Assembly (NCBI RefSeq): GCF_030272615.1
Contig: NC_081414.1
Span: 333,237,427-333,301,426 of the forward strand
Origin: Cryptomeria japonica
Lineage: Eukaryota > Streptophyta > Pinopsida > Cupressales > Cupressaceae
Length of the DNA: 64,000 nt
Direction of reading: 5' to 3'
The translations under genes and the position numbers were made by a program. This document shows, piece by piece, positions 47,718 through 59,144 of the stretch (within the stretch, counting starts at the first letter, position 1; each line of letters opens with the position of its first letter). Below the pieces are notes generated by a model. The model ran no database searches. It had not been told where the DNA came from and saw only the letters and a program-made list of their open reading frames with translations.

Positions 47718-48754
47718 TAGTATTTTTTCCTCCACTCAGGTTGTTGATGAGAAGTATGTGTTTTATTTGATGACTCTTCTAGATGGTATCCGAGTCCAAT
47801 TTTATCATTCGTAGACTTAGTTTGTAACTTGATAGGTTCAACGATTCCTTCTTGGTGCTTTCCCAATGGACCGGTACCTGAATATCTCATACGTTGAATC
47901 ATCTTATAACCTAGACCATATTGGACAGGGGAAATATCACTGTGTTGCCCTTCTCTATTTTCACTCTCTTCTTTGAAAAGCCATTTGAGAACTGTCATCT
48001 CTTCTATTTCATCTGCAAGGGAAGTAGAGGATTGTACAAAAATACCATCATAGATGATGTTTGTATTTGAAGTTTGTGGTTTCATAGCCTTTGATGGTTT
48101 TCTAGACTATCTTGGTGATGGTGGAAGAGACATCAATGAGAGTACATGTTCGATCTTGCATCCATCCATACCAGTACCTGTGATTTTCCATTTTTGTTCT
48201 TTCATCAAAGTTTCTGAACTTTCAGCTGCAGAGGCTTCTCTGTTATGAGGAACAAGGGTATCAGCACACTGCTTTAAAGCATTAGAGGTGTAGGTTGTAT
48301 CCGCAAGAACACTGACTTCAACCCCATTGTAGGGAAATTTCAAACATTGATGATAAGTAGACGACATTGCTTGCATTTAGTGAATCTATGGTCTACCTAA
48401 CAAGATGTTGTAGGAGAGAGGAAGATCAAGCACCTGACAAATAAAATCTCATTCGACCGGTTCCACCCTAATCAGTAATAGTACGAAACCCTTAGATGTT
48501 CTTTCTTCTTCATCATAAGCTTTGATTCTTATTTTCTTTGTTGGATCAATGACATTATCAGAAAATCCCAACTACATTAGTAAATTGTAGGTACAAAAAT
48601 TCAACCCAGTGCCTCCATCTATCAAAACATGCTTGACTCGATGCTTATGGATCATAGCTACAATGTGCAATGGTTGGTTATGTGGATGATTCAGTGAATT
48701 GTCATCTTCTTCAGAAAAAGACAAGTAGTGAGGTGAAGTCAAGTGACCCACCAT
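47718..48754 (-). pseudogene. Protease and G-patch-like region of the Ty3 element
   Basis: The aspartic protease is at 48572-48754, with HVLIDGGTGLNFCTYNLL around the active site, where DGG replaces the usual DSG/DTG. Downstream pieces include LKFPYNGVEVSVLADTTY (48107-48376) and, in 47718-48085, GLGYKMIQRMRYSGTGPLGK, which resembles a G-patch RNA-binding motif. Protease would cleave the polyprotein. Several stops separate the parts. Confidence 0.72.
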
Positions 48755-50864
48755 AGATTGAAACCCAAATCTAAGTCTTTAGGGATGTTAGTAGTGAGTA
48801 AAGCTTTGTCCAGAATCTCTCTATGAGTAGAAGAGATTTTAAGTAGTTCAAGAATGGATATTTGAGTGGCAGTTCTCTTTAATTTTTCAACAATGCTATA
48901 ACCAGAATAAGATGATGAAGTCAACTGTTTGGATTTAGTCGTGATCATATCTGGTTGTTTGTTTGAAGAAGTTGGTAGGTTTTACATTTTCAATGGATTT
49001 AATGATGTTTGATCAGGGGAGGTAGAGCTAGCTCCTTTGAGAGTAACCTTGTTTTGAGTGTGGGTTACAGCATTTGCAATTTATGCTTTATTTTACTTAT
49101 TTTTAACTATGATCACATTACAATATTCAAATTGGGAAGATTTAGTCATGTTGATCACATTGTCATTGTTGGCTTAGGTGTAATTGACTTTGGCACCTCC
49201 CTTGGATTTTGAGGAATCACCTTGCTCATAAGTAGGTAAAGAATCTTTGAAGGCTTTGTGATCAACATTAGTCATATGGTTTCCAACATCGATGGGGTCT
49301 TGAATCTCATGTTTGAGTTTCATGCAGTTATTTGTTGTATGACCCTTGTTTCAATGATATTCACAGTACTCATTTTCCCTCCACCATTTAGGTTTGACCT
49401 CGGGATCTTATGGCTTAGAGTTCTCAGGCAATGTGATCAATCCATTTTCTAATAGAGTTTTAAAAGATGATTCATAGGATTCAGCTAGAGGAGTAAAATC
49501 ACGCTTAGGTTTTGAAACCCAAGGTTTCTCTTTAAACCACTCTTTTGATTTATTAGGTGGATTTTCTGTAGCACTTCTAGTTGCTTTGAGGTCTTGTGTT
49601 CCGCTAGTCAGGTTGAATACTATAGGTTTTGATTTTGGCTTGACATTATCAACCACTCCATCATTAACAATATTTTTGTTATTATCTTTGTTGTACTTCT
49701 AGTATTTGTTCTTTTCTTTGGAACTAGCGCCTTGATGTGTTTCTTTATAAAGTGATATATCTCCTTTCCTTACAAGAACGTCTTCCATCTTTAGAGCACT
49801 ATCCACCATTTTGTTGAATGAAGGGTATACTTGCATTTGGATATTATATTTCAACTCATGAATCAGATTATTGACAAAGATGTCCATTTTCTTATAATTG
49901 GGAATAGGTCGTGAATACCTAGAGAAACTCTTTCTCCAACGCTGAAGGAAAGTAAGAAAAGGTTCTCCTGTCTTCTGTTTAGTATTACAAAGATTGATCA
50001 TTGTGACTGGATGGTGAATGTTATAGGAGTATTGTTGTAGAAATAGTTCAACCATTTCTTCAAAACATTTAATTTCTATAGGCAGGCTTGAAAACTATTC
50101 CATAGCTTGTTCTCCTAAACTTCTTGGAAAGAGGCGCATGAGGTAAGTCTATTCATGCATGAACACCATACATAGGGCACAAAATTATTGGACATGGCCT
50201 TGGGGATCTGAGTTGCCATCATATTTATCAAATTTAGGAATTTATGTTCTAGAAGGAAACAGAGGCATGTAAAGACTCTTGTCGAATGGAAATGGACAAA
50301 TTGTATCCAAGGAATATTCCATATGAGATTTTTCTTGTCCTTCATTTCCTTAATCTCAGTTTTTAGTTCTTGTAATTGTTTTGTCACCAATGCTAGTGGA
50401 GTATCGTCTTCTTTAGTGATAAGACTTTCAACATTGTAATTAGGGGGGATTTTAGCTCCTTGTTTGGCCAATTATAGAAATTAATCTTCTTTTTATCGAG
50501 CCATGATAATATTCATCATCTTTCTGAAGTCTTTGTCTTTTTGACATTTTGCTATTGTTTCTTCTCCAAGTTTGGAAACTTTAGAATCACTGGAATAGGA
50601 ATTACTGTCATTAGCCTGGATGCTAAGATCATCACAAGCTTTACATTTATCAACCTCTTTTTCTTGTCTTCGTTTAGACATATTGGAAGATAAGGATTGA
50701 TCCAAAAATGGTTTGTTTGAAGACGAAGGTTTGTCTGAGTTTTGTTGTTCAAAATATTCATCAAAAATTGGTTGCTCTTGGTAAAAAGGATTGGTTTGAA
50801 ATGTTACTATCTCTTCCTTTTTCTTGTTCTTGTTCTTAGAAGAGCTCCTGGTTTGAACATGCAT
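48755..50864 (-). pseudogene. Ty3-gypsy gag of the nested element
   Basis: Starts at ATG 50864 (MHVQTRSSSKNKNKKKEEIV), a basic N-terminus. The gag core is at 49699-50055, with TGEPFLTFLQRWRKSFSRYS and MDIFVNNLIHELKYNIQMQV, the retrotrans-gag pattern. 49408-49656 continues toward the protease (WFKEKPWVSKPKRDFTPLAE). Frames are broken between 50493, 50115, 49699 and 49408. No CCHC knuckle is evident. Confidence 0.78.
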
Positions 50865-52904
50865 TTACAACTGACATGACCGAGAGTCAAATGTGATGCA
50901 GATGTCAAGATTAAATCAAATCTAGTTACGTGTTTTAAAGTAGTGATTGAGAGAGGTGACTAAGACCTAGTCTATTTTCAAGAATGATCTATCTTGTGTA
51001 AGACGTGATCTAAGAAACCTAGGTTGATTAAGTTTGATAAGCGATTTGATAAGTTTGATAAGTGATTGATTGAACTAGCTAGGAGATGATTGACAAAGTC
51101 ATGCAACACAACGATAGGGGTACACTATTAAGGTTGTTTATGCTCAAGACTATGATGACCAGATTGATGCTCACTGTAGACTAATTAGGCAAGTATGACA
51201 GACCTGAAAAGGGTGTAAAGAGATAGACTTCTGGACTGATAGAATTAGAGATTTGTACGACAAAATATGACAACCCAGACAACAGTTTAGTAACTTTCAA
51301 ATGATAAAGATAGATACTCGTACGAGTTGCTGCCTATACTCGAACGATAATTTAAAGCTTACCAGATGATAATTTTTCACAAACCAGTGTGACTTGTACG
51401 ACAGAGTTTATAAGCCCAGACAACAATCTTCAGAGACCAAGATGATAGTTTTGAGAAGATATAACGACAAACTAGATGACTCAAATGACAATGTAGGTAA
51501 ATCATATGATGAATTAGGAAGCTCGTATGACAATTATGACTAGAGACAAAAAAATTTGACAAGGAGACTAAGTTTTTGACCACTGAATTTTAATTTTTTT
51601 TGGTATTTTTGATTTTTTTCAGTTTGTTTTTTTAGATTTTTTGTTTTAGATTCGGACAAAAAACACAACAAACATGTAAGATCCAAAGTGACATCAAATA
51701 CAACACACTAATTCTAAAGAAATTGGCTAAGAGAGAAAACCTTTTCTTGCAGACTTGGGTACACACCCAATAGCTAATCAGAATACGATCGCTGAGTCTC
51801 ATGCAATGGATTCTCAATGTCGTATTAGCCAACTCCATATGCTAATGGGGACATGAAATGGAAAGTATCTTGGGAGAGTTACTATTTCTCTTGCACAAAG
51901 ATTATCCCCCTTTTGGAGGTGAATCAAGTAGCTGCTATTTTAAAGTTCATAGTAAGGATTTCCATTCAAAATTACCCCTTAAAGTCATGCAAGCGTGATT
52001 GAGGCCTATAGCCTGACAAGGTACTAAAATAAGTTGTAGTCACACAAGCGTGATTGAGACCACGAGGCCCTACAAAATGCCCGATATGAGAGATCTCAAA
52101 AGAGAAAACTAAAATAATCTTGTCCTCTGAGACTTTAATCCCAAAAGGCCTTTTTATTATAGTGAGTTGGAATGCTTGGGTTTAGTTGTACTCACTTGGG
52201 TTGTTCTTATAGGGTGATTACTTTTTCCCACTGTGACAGGCCCACTAAAAGGTACACAAATCTCAAACTTAGAAAAAGATTCAAGGGTCGAGATTTCTAA
52301 TTGTTTGTGCAAACAAGAGCATACTTTCCTACCTCTTAGATTTTTCTTCAAACACAAAAGACAGATTTGTTTATTAACCAAATAGCAATTTAAGTGCCTA
52401 AAAATGAATTAAAGAATACACGATATTTGGTTGATTCTCCTTAGACAACCTACAAAACTAACACATCAGTAGTCATGTTGTTTTCTATTCTTTGACCTGC
52501 ATGAGTTTGATTTGATAAATTCTTCAACTGGAGTTCTGCAGAAAATGAGTTAGGCTGTGAAAATCTCAGGCAAACAAAAGACAATTCAGGGTTAGCATCA
52601 GTAAAATTCAAAGCCAAGTCAATAAAAACCTAAAAAGATACTATTTATAGAACAAGAAACTTAGAAATTCATATGACAATCTTCACAGAGCATAACGAGT
52701 ATTCTCACCGGGCCAAATGAGTAAACCCCAAAAGAAGACGACAAAGTAGAAACTTGTACGATGATTTCCATAGAGCCGAACGAGTATTCTCAGAGCTCAT
52801 CCTGTAATGCACAAAAACTTGTATGACCTTTTGCAGATGCTATATGGATGAAAACCTGAAAAATAAAATAAAGATCTTGCAAGGCCGAAAATTAAATTCT
52901 CGAT
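50865..52904 (-). other. Long 5' leader of the Ty3 element
   Basis: About 2 kb between PBS and gag without coding. Many short ACGA/ATGAC-type words recur (for example TTGTACGAC, CGTACGAG, ACGAGTATTCTCA), forming a degenerate repeat field on the plus strand at 51180-51560 and 52670-52860. A long leader is known for Tat-type elements. Confidence 0.55.
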
Positions 52905-52921
52905 CCCCATGATGGGCACCA
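52905..52921 (-). other. Primer binding site of the Ty3 element
   Basis: Reverse strand TGGTGCCCATCATGGGG, a diverged form of the TGGCGCCGTTGCCGGGG-type site of many plant Ty3 elements, four bases inside the LTR end at 52926. Confidence 0.65.
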
Positions 52922-52925
52922 AAAA

Positions 52926-53340
52926 TGTGTGTGTAAAAAGTGGATTTGTATATGTGTCTGTATTTATATCTAAATACACAACACTTCAATTAGTTCATTA
53001 GATGCATGGTTAGTAAATCAATAATCAATGAATAATGAAACCATTACAAAGCAACCTATTGCCTTCTAGTAGATGTGAGTTTAGTTTTGCTCTCAGATTT
53101 CTATATGCAATACTAGTGACAAGACGACACCTAAATTAAGGATTTAATCTATATGAGTATGAAATTGAGATAAATGGATGCAAGATATGTGTGATTAATT
53201 TAAAATGATTTAAGCAATATTAATGAACATTAAATATGCAATAACTAATATGTAATATCTTCAATGCACAAATCTCAATAAGCCTAGAAGAAAAACAACA
53301 TAATAACATTAATCTCTAGGTTCTTTTTTAATGAGAGATG
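52926..53340 (-). repeat. 5' LTR of the Ty3 element, inner part
   Basis: Runs from the copy 3 insertion site (AGATG at 53336-53340) to the LTR end ACACACA at 52926. Joined to 59961-60564 it makes an LTR of about 1.02 kb, with a TATA box (CTATAAATTTAGG, reverse strand near 59970) just upstream of the insertion. Confidence 0.75.
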
Positions 53341-54151
53341 TGTTAGGATTCCCACAAATACTGAGAGGGGGGGGTGAATCAATATCTAACCGGTTAATAG
53401 ATTTTCTTAACTTAAAACATGTAGAGCATATTAATACTGTGTACCGGTAAGCAGAAAGTAATGCAATAAACAGAGATAAAAACAACCACATGAAAAACAC
53501 ACCATAGCACAAGGATTTAACGAGGAAACCCGATGTGGGAAAAACCTCAGTGGGATTTGTGACCCACAATATTCACTTACTAGCCAATATTAGAATATTA
53601 CTACTACAAGAGGGGCCTGCACATGCAGGAAGGCCAACTGCCTAGAACTCACTGCTCAAATACAAAATGGGAAGTCTCACTGACTTACAAAAATGGATTG
53701 TATAAATCCAATGTCTTGTACTGCTTCAAAATAGCATCTATAATGCCAAATCTAGTACCAGTTTCTGCTCTACTTCTTACATAAACCCTTAACATATAAT
53801 TCACATAATAGGTCTGACTTATTTCGCCTAATTACATTCCTTTTTCTTACTTCATTACAAAATGTTCTATAATGATCTCTCTTATATAAGAGTCATTTTA
53901 CAACTTGCCAAGTCAGCTTACAATGATTTTACAAATAATAAACAAAATATATTACAATAAAAATCCTGTCGGCCTTTGTGCCGGTATGCTACCTTTCACT
54001 GTCGGTGCTGGTGACCTGTGTGCCAGTGTAGAGTCTGATTTTGCTAGTACCGATGGAATGCCTTGCCGGTGTCATAGGATTGTAAGGTTTCCATCAATGA
54101 CAAAACCTTCAATCATCTACAATATCTCATTGGAGTGTGCATATGCCAACA
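53341..54151 (-). repeat. 3' LTR of pol-less copy 3
   Basis: Starts (reverse strand) TGTTGGCATATGCACAC and ends GGGAATCCTAACA. It matches 59145-59955 over its whole length. The 16-bp motif variant is at 54088-54103. Confidence 0.95.
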
Positions 54152-54163
54152 ATCTCCCCCTTT
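54152..54163 (-). other. Polypurine tract of copy 3
   Basis: Reverse strand AAAGGGGGAGAT abutting the 3' LTR, with the motif TTGGCATTGATGGCAA at 54162-54177. A second motif plus G-run is at 54297-54321. Confidence 0.88.
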
Positions 54164-54359
54164 GGCATTGATGGCAACACTCATGAGAAAATTCCAAAAC
54201 TTGTAATCCAAAAATGTGTACCAAAAAATATTACCAAAAATATGTGAGCTCCCCCTGAGCAGATAAGTCTTTTGCTAATTATTTTCTCATGCTACTACTC
54301 CCCCTTTGGCATCAATGACAAAGGTTGTCAAGGTGTCAATAGAGTTGTAGTTTTCTATC

Positions 54360-57300
54360 TCAACCTTGTAGCTGGGTGGTTACAATTTGAAAGAGATCTG
54401 CCAAAACCAAATTTATGCTTTCCATAAACTTCTTATTGTCTTTTATTGTTGACTCTGTTCTTTGAACTGTACCAGTGAGTTGCTACATATGCTCTGCCGG
54501 TGTTTTCTGTCCTTGTACTAATGCCTCAGATATTTCCTTTCTCAAGGATGCTAGATAGTCCAGTCTTGGACTTAGTCTTAGTCTCATATTTTTAGCATTG
54601 TTTATTATCCTCTCCTTTTCTCTCTCTAGCTTCAGTAGTTATGCCTCAAAACTAGTTACCTTTTGCTTAAAAATTGATAATGTATCAGGTGAATTAACAA
54701 AATTGTTAGCAAGTTTATTAATTTCTTCTTGTATCTTGCTCATTTTCTTGTCTATGTCCACTATCAAAAATTTTGTCTTGCAAGTATCTTTTTACAAAGT
54801 TTTAAATTCCTTCAATATGTTACATAGTTCTGATAGAAGTGTGTCAAACTCCCTATTACACTTCTTTATTTGATCCTCAAAGAATTTATGTTTTTCAATT
54901 TCCAACCTGTCTTTGAATGCATGTTCCTTTATTTGTTCAACTATCACTGTGTCATCAGTAATATACTTTGACAAAGTGTCAAGTTGACTCAAAGAATCCT
55001 TATTATCTATGTTGCATTTTGGAGATATCATCCTCAAAATTGGGATTGTGCCATCTATAGCTTTATAAGCTTGTGAACTGCAATCGGTTATTTTCTTTAA
55101 AGAATCTAAAAGAACTTCAGTTACATTGGTTGATTTGTAGCCTGTTGAGGAGGGAACCAACATTCTGAATTCCACTGGTGGAGGAAGTAACCATGCTTGT
55201 AGTGACCTTTGGTAGGTCACTCTGTGTTTCCATTTCCTTAAGCAAGGGTTTTTGTTTTTCTCTTGTTGCCAGTGGCACTATTTTCATATGAACCTATTCC
55301 TATTCCAGAGCCTGTTGCTCTGCTTGTTTCTCTATCTGTGTCTCTGTTTGTTTCCCTGTGCTATCATTTGCCAGTTTACCTTCAGTGTTAACAGTGTTGT
55401 CAGCTATTGGTGGCTTACTAGCCATGTCATTTTTACCAGTTGTGTCCTTGTCTATCACAATGTTGACCTTTTGAGTATCAACATCCACTGTGTATAGTAC
55501 CTCAAGATTAGGATTAGTATCCTCTTGTGATACATCCATACTTTCATCTATCGGTTGGTCTTCTGTTGTTGTTACTAGTGGAGTAATTATAGGCGGTGGG
55601 GATAAGTTATCTTTTATTTTGATACTAGGAGGTCCACCAACCTTTCCTTTACCCTTATCTTTGTCCTTCTGATAGACTTTGATAGGCTTGGGGTTCCTAT
55701 ATTCTTCCTTCTTTTCCTTCTCCACAAGGAATATATCCCATCCATTTTCTGTTTCTTCTGTTACCTCTTTTATTCTTCCTGCCATTAGTGCAATATGCCG
55801 GTGTGCAATAGAGAATACTAACCGATTGGCCTTTGCAATCAGATCGTCAATTTCTTTTGGAGAATTGACTGGGTAGACAGCAAGTAATTTTTCAATTTTG
55901 ATCTTCTTGTCAAGTTCTACAATAGATTGTCTTCTTGCTTCTAGTCTTTTGAATAATTCATCTGGTAGTTCATCTACAACTTCCATCAAAAACTTCTTAT
56001 AGATATCCAGGTGTAAAATAACATTGTTTTAACCTTGCTCTTTCTCATTTGCTGATAGTGTATCATATAATTTTTCTATGTTCTTGAGTTTTCCTTCTTC
56101 TGTGATTTCATCCATCAGTTTGTCAATCGGAGCAATGTTTTGTTTAGCCTTTTTCTTCTTAGGTGTTAGCTTTTTCTTTGGGGTTGTCTTCTTTACCGAA
56201 GACCTCACTGCCTGTTGTTTTTGTCTAGTTCTTCTAGGCAAGGGTGTGGATACCGATGAAGGTTGTCTTTTCCTTACAACTCTTTTAAATTCGGCTGGCT
56301 TGTCACTCTCTGAAGAAGTTGCTACCAGTGATAGGTGATTTTCTAGTTGTTGTGCCTGTAACTCATCTTTAGTGATACCGGTTTTTTTCAGTACATCTTC
56401 TTTTATAGCCTTAGCCTGCCTTGAATCTTTACTCACAGTTGCTTCTACTTTCTTTACTCTCTTCTTAGATTGAATTTAGATTTCAATGGTCTCAGCACTA
56501 CCAAATACTTCTTCCTTAGGTTCATTTGGTGCTTCTAGAAGAGATTTTGCATATATTTCAATGATGTGGTCATCAGTCTCATAGCCCATCTCAGTAACCC
56601 AATTTTTTCTTGGGATAACTGCTTCCATCCAGATCTCATCCTTTTTAATTATAAAACATATATCATCCTTGTATTTGTTAACAATTTCTTGTGATAGTCT
56701 GATTCTTTTGTTCATTCTTGCCTTTAGTGCTTGAAAATACTCATTGATATTCTTTTCCTTGTTTTCACCCATGTTGTTGAATAAGTCTGACAATTGTTTT
56801 CCTACCGGTATGTCAAATCCAAGGTTCTTGTTACCTATACCAGGCACCTGTTTAGTTATATGTAGCATTAACCATACAAGTAAATTACCAAATCTAAAAG
56901 TTCCTTTCTTATCCTTCTTGATCTTCCCTAAATTGTAAATCAATTCATCCTTTAGCCATTCACATACATCAATTTTCACATTTTCTTTTACCATATCATG
57001 TGCACTTTTTATACATAAACTTGAAACTGAGTTAAGTTTGTTTACATGTGTTGCTTTGTATCCTAAAAGCATGCTAACAAATCTAACATTTATATCGGTC
57101 ACATCATTAACCCTTAGAGACCTTTTGTTAGATGTTGCACCAGTTAGGTTCATTACCAGGTCATTTGAGACCTTATTTGTTTTGTCTGGTCGGCTACCGG
57201 TCGAGGATAACCCTGTTACAACTTTCACCTCTTCCTTGGTAATTTTATGGATTGAATCTAACCAAAATAATACACCATGTACTCTGCTCAATACTATCCT

Positions 57301-57636
57301 AATAACTTCCTTGGGGAAATCCGGAATGCTAATAATTTTTGTGAATCCTAGGGTTTCAATAATTTGGTGTTTAGGTTTTACTCTACCGGAATCATCACAG
57401 ATAACAGATTTGTACATGTCCTTGATTTCTTCATCTCCCAATTCTTCTATATGGCAATGGATATAGATTCTAGGGTCTTCTGCATAAACAACTCCTTTGG
57501 GAATTTGGGTAAAAGCGCCTACATTGTCATCCTTTTTAGCTATCTCAGAAACTAGCTGAAATACGGGCCTAGGGCATTTGATTACCTCAACTATAGTAGG
57601 GTTTGCTATGAATTCAGGTATAGAGGAGGATGTCAT
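54360..57636 (-). pseudogene. ORF2 of pol-less copy 3: ~1,090-codon unrecognised protein
   Basis: Starts at ATG 57636 (MTSSSIPEFIANPTIVEVIK). The N-terminal ~385 residues are open and conserved with copies 1 and 2: VVYAEDPRIYIHCHIEELGD, VIRIVLSRVHGVLFWLD, HKITKEEVKVVTGLSSTG, SLRVNDVTDINVRFVSMLLG, GTFRFGNLLVWLML and EIWMEAVIPRKNWVTEMGYE. An in-frame TAA at 56476 precedes a Lys-rich linker (TTPKKKLTPKKKKAKQ) and a helical part. Another TAA is at 56029, and the same frame goes on to 55300 with a low-complexity Pro/Thr/Asp part. After a shift the C-terminus (54360-55220) is helical with a likely coiled coil. No catalytic motif of retroviral enzymes. Function unknown; possible relation to plant-mobile-domain proteins. 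Confidence 0.75.
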
Positions 57637-57978
57637 GATTATAAATACCTTTTTTTGCCTTAGGAAGGATTGATTGTTGAAGTGCTTCACCTCTTTGCTC
57701 GAAATGCCTTAGCTCTGGAGATTTCGCGCTCTTCGAATGTTTGAATGCTCAGTGAAGTGAAATGGAGCCAAAAACATTAATTTATAATGTCAATTTTGCC
57801 AACTACCACATTTAATGCTTGTCGGTTAAGTAGCCACTTAACACATCTGCCAGTATAGAAGTAAATTCAACTTCTTACCATCAACCAAGGAAATAATAGC
57901 ATATGTCTCATTGATTGCCAAACCCTCAAGGAAATTTCTTCAATTTGATGAAGAGACTCCTTCCGGTGGAGTGCTACT
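57637..57978 (-). promoter_or_regulatory. ORF1-ORF2 spacer of copy 3 with TATA box
   Basis: 342-bp non-coding spacer. Reverse strand TATAAATTAA at 57777-57786 is followed by CTCCATTTCACTTCACTGAG and CATTCAAACATTCG, comparable to CACTCACCCTGCATTCAAGC in copy 1. A transcription start for ORF2 is plausible but inferred. Confidence 0.4.
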
Positions 57979-59073
57979 CTATTCTACTAGTGGAATGTTG
58001 CTTAGTTCTACTGGTGAAGTAGTATTCCTATCCACATTCAGTTCTGATTTCCTGATCCATTGTTTTGAAAATTCTTGCTTAACTTCAACCTTTTCTTTTC
58101 CTTTCAAACTAGGACCTTTGTTGTCTACCGGTGATCCTTTACTTCTACAAAATTTAGCAATATGCCCAATTTTGTTACATGCATAGCAAGTCACATTATT
58201 CTTCTGAATAGCTTTCCCATAACCTATGTCGGTTTGTGTTCTGCATTGATTAGATAAATGTCCAAATCTTCCACAAACATAACATCTCACATTCATTCTG
58301 CAATTCTCAGAGTTATGACCAACTTTGTTGCATTTTGAACATTGACCAGTGGGGGTGTTGATATTCTAATAATTTCTAGATCTACATTGATTTTCTATAT
58401 GACCATACTTGTTACAGTTAAAGCATTTTCCATTAAATTTATAAGTAGTAGGTTGTCTTACCGGTTTGCTATGATCCTGTGTGTTTGTAGTACCAGAGCT
58501 TTCACCAACTTCAAATCCAATTCCAGAAGTGTCACCTTTAGGTTTTTGATTCTTCAATAAGTTACCAAGTTCCTTTGAGATTTTCTTGAATTTCTCTTTA
58601 TGTTGATTTGCAGTATCTAGTTCTCTTTCTAAGACTTCTTTCTGCCTCATCAGTTCATTTGAGTCATTCTGAGTATGCATCAGATCTGTCTTCAATAAAT
58701 CATTTTCATAACTAAGTCTTGTGTTTTCATTTGTAGCATCACTTAGTCTTCTAGTCAAATCTTCTTCATTCTTCTTTCTATCTTCAATTTCTTTACAAAA
58801 TCTCATAGTCATATCTTGCATCTCATTCTTTGTTGTCATGTTCTCTTGTTTCACCTTGTTTATCATATCATTAAGAGTTTCTTTTTTATCATTCTCATTT
58901 TGCATCTTTTCACAAAGTTCTCTTCTCTTGTTTCTTGAAATAGTAAGATTTTCTTGAAGTGCTTGAATAATATCCTGAGTAGCCTTTAGATCATCTTCAA
59001 GTTTGATATTTTTCAATTTTTCTGCATCATAGTCTGAGAGAGCTCCTTCAAGTTGCTTCATCAAGTTTTCCAT
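57979..59073 (-). pseudogene. ORF1 of pol-less copy 3: coiled coil plus four intact knuckles, one amber stop
   Basis: Starts at ATG 59073 (MENLMKQLEGALSDYDAEKL). Roughly residues 1-180 form a long charged helical region (coiled coil). A linker with GDTSGIGFEVGESSGTTN follows, then four CCHC knuckles: CFNCNKYGHIENQC, CSKCNKVGHNSENC, CYVCGRFGHLSNQC and CYACNKIGHIAKFC, all with full ligands. One in-frame TAG at 58366-58368 lies between knuckles 1 and 2; the frame is otherwise open to 57979. A knuckle array of four is unusual for a gag-like protein, which normally has one or two. Its likely role is RNA binding and particle assembly. Readthrough of the TAG cannot be excluded but a simple mutation is likelier. 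Confidence 0.85.
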
Positions 59074-59130
59074 CTCTATCGGTGTCAAGATCTTCCTCAA
59101 GCTGTTAGGCTTTTGAAAATAGAGGACCAA

Positions 59131-59142
59131 GCTCTGATACCA
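59131..59142 (-). other. Primer binding site of copy 3
   Basis: Reverse strand TGGTATCAGAGC, identical to that of the autonomous Copia element at 14757, two bases from the LTR end. Confidence 0.92.
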
Positions 59143-59144
59143 AT

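Noticed and set aside
55252-55497. Forward-strand hydrophobic open stretches opposite ORF2, also 58721-58957 and 56078-56338
   Set aside because: They are antisense shadows of Lys/Glu-rich coding, which reads as Leu/Phe/Ser-rich on the other strand.
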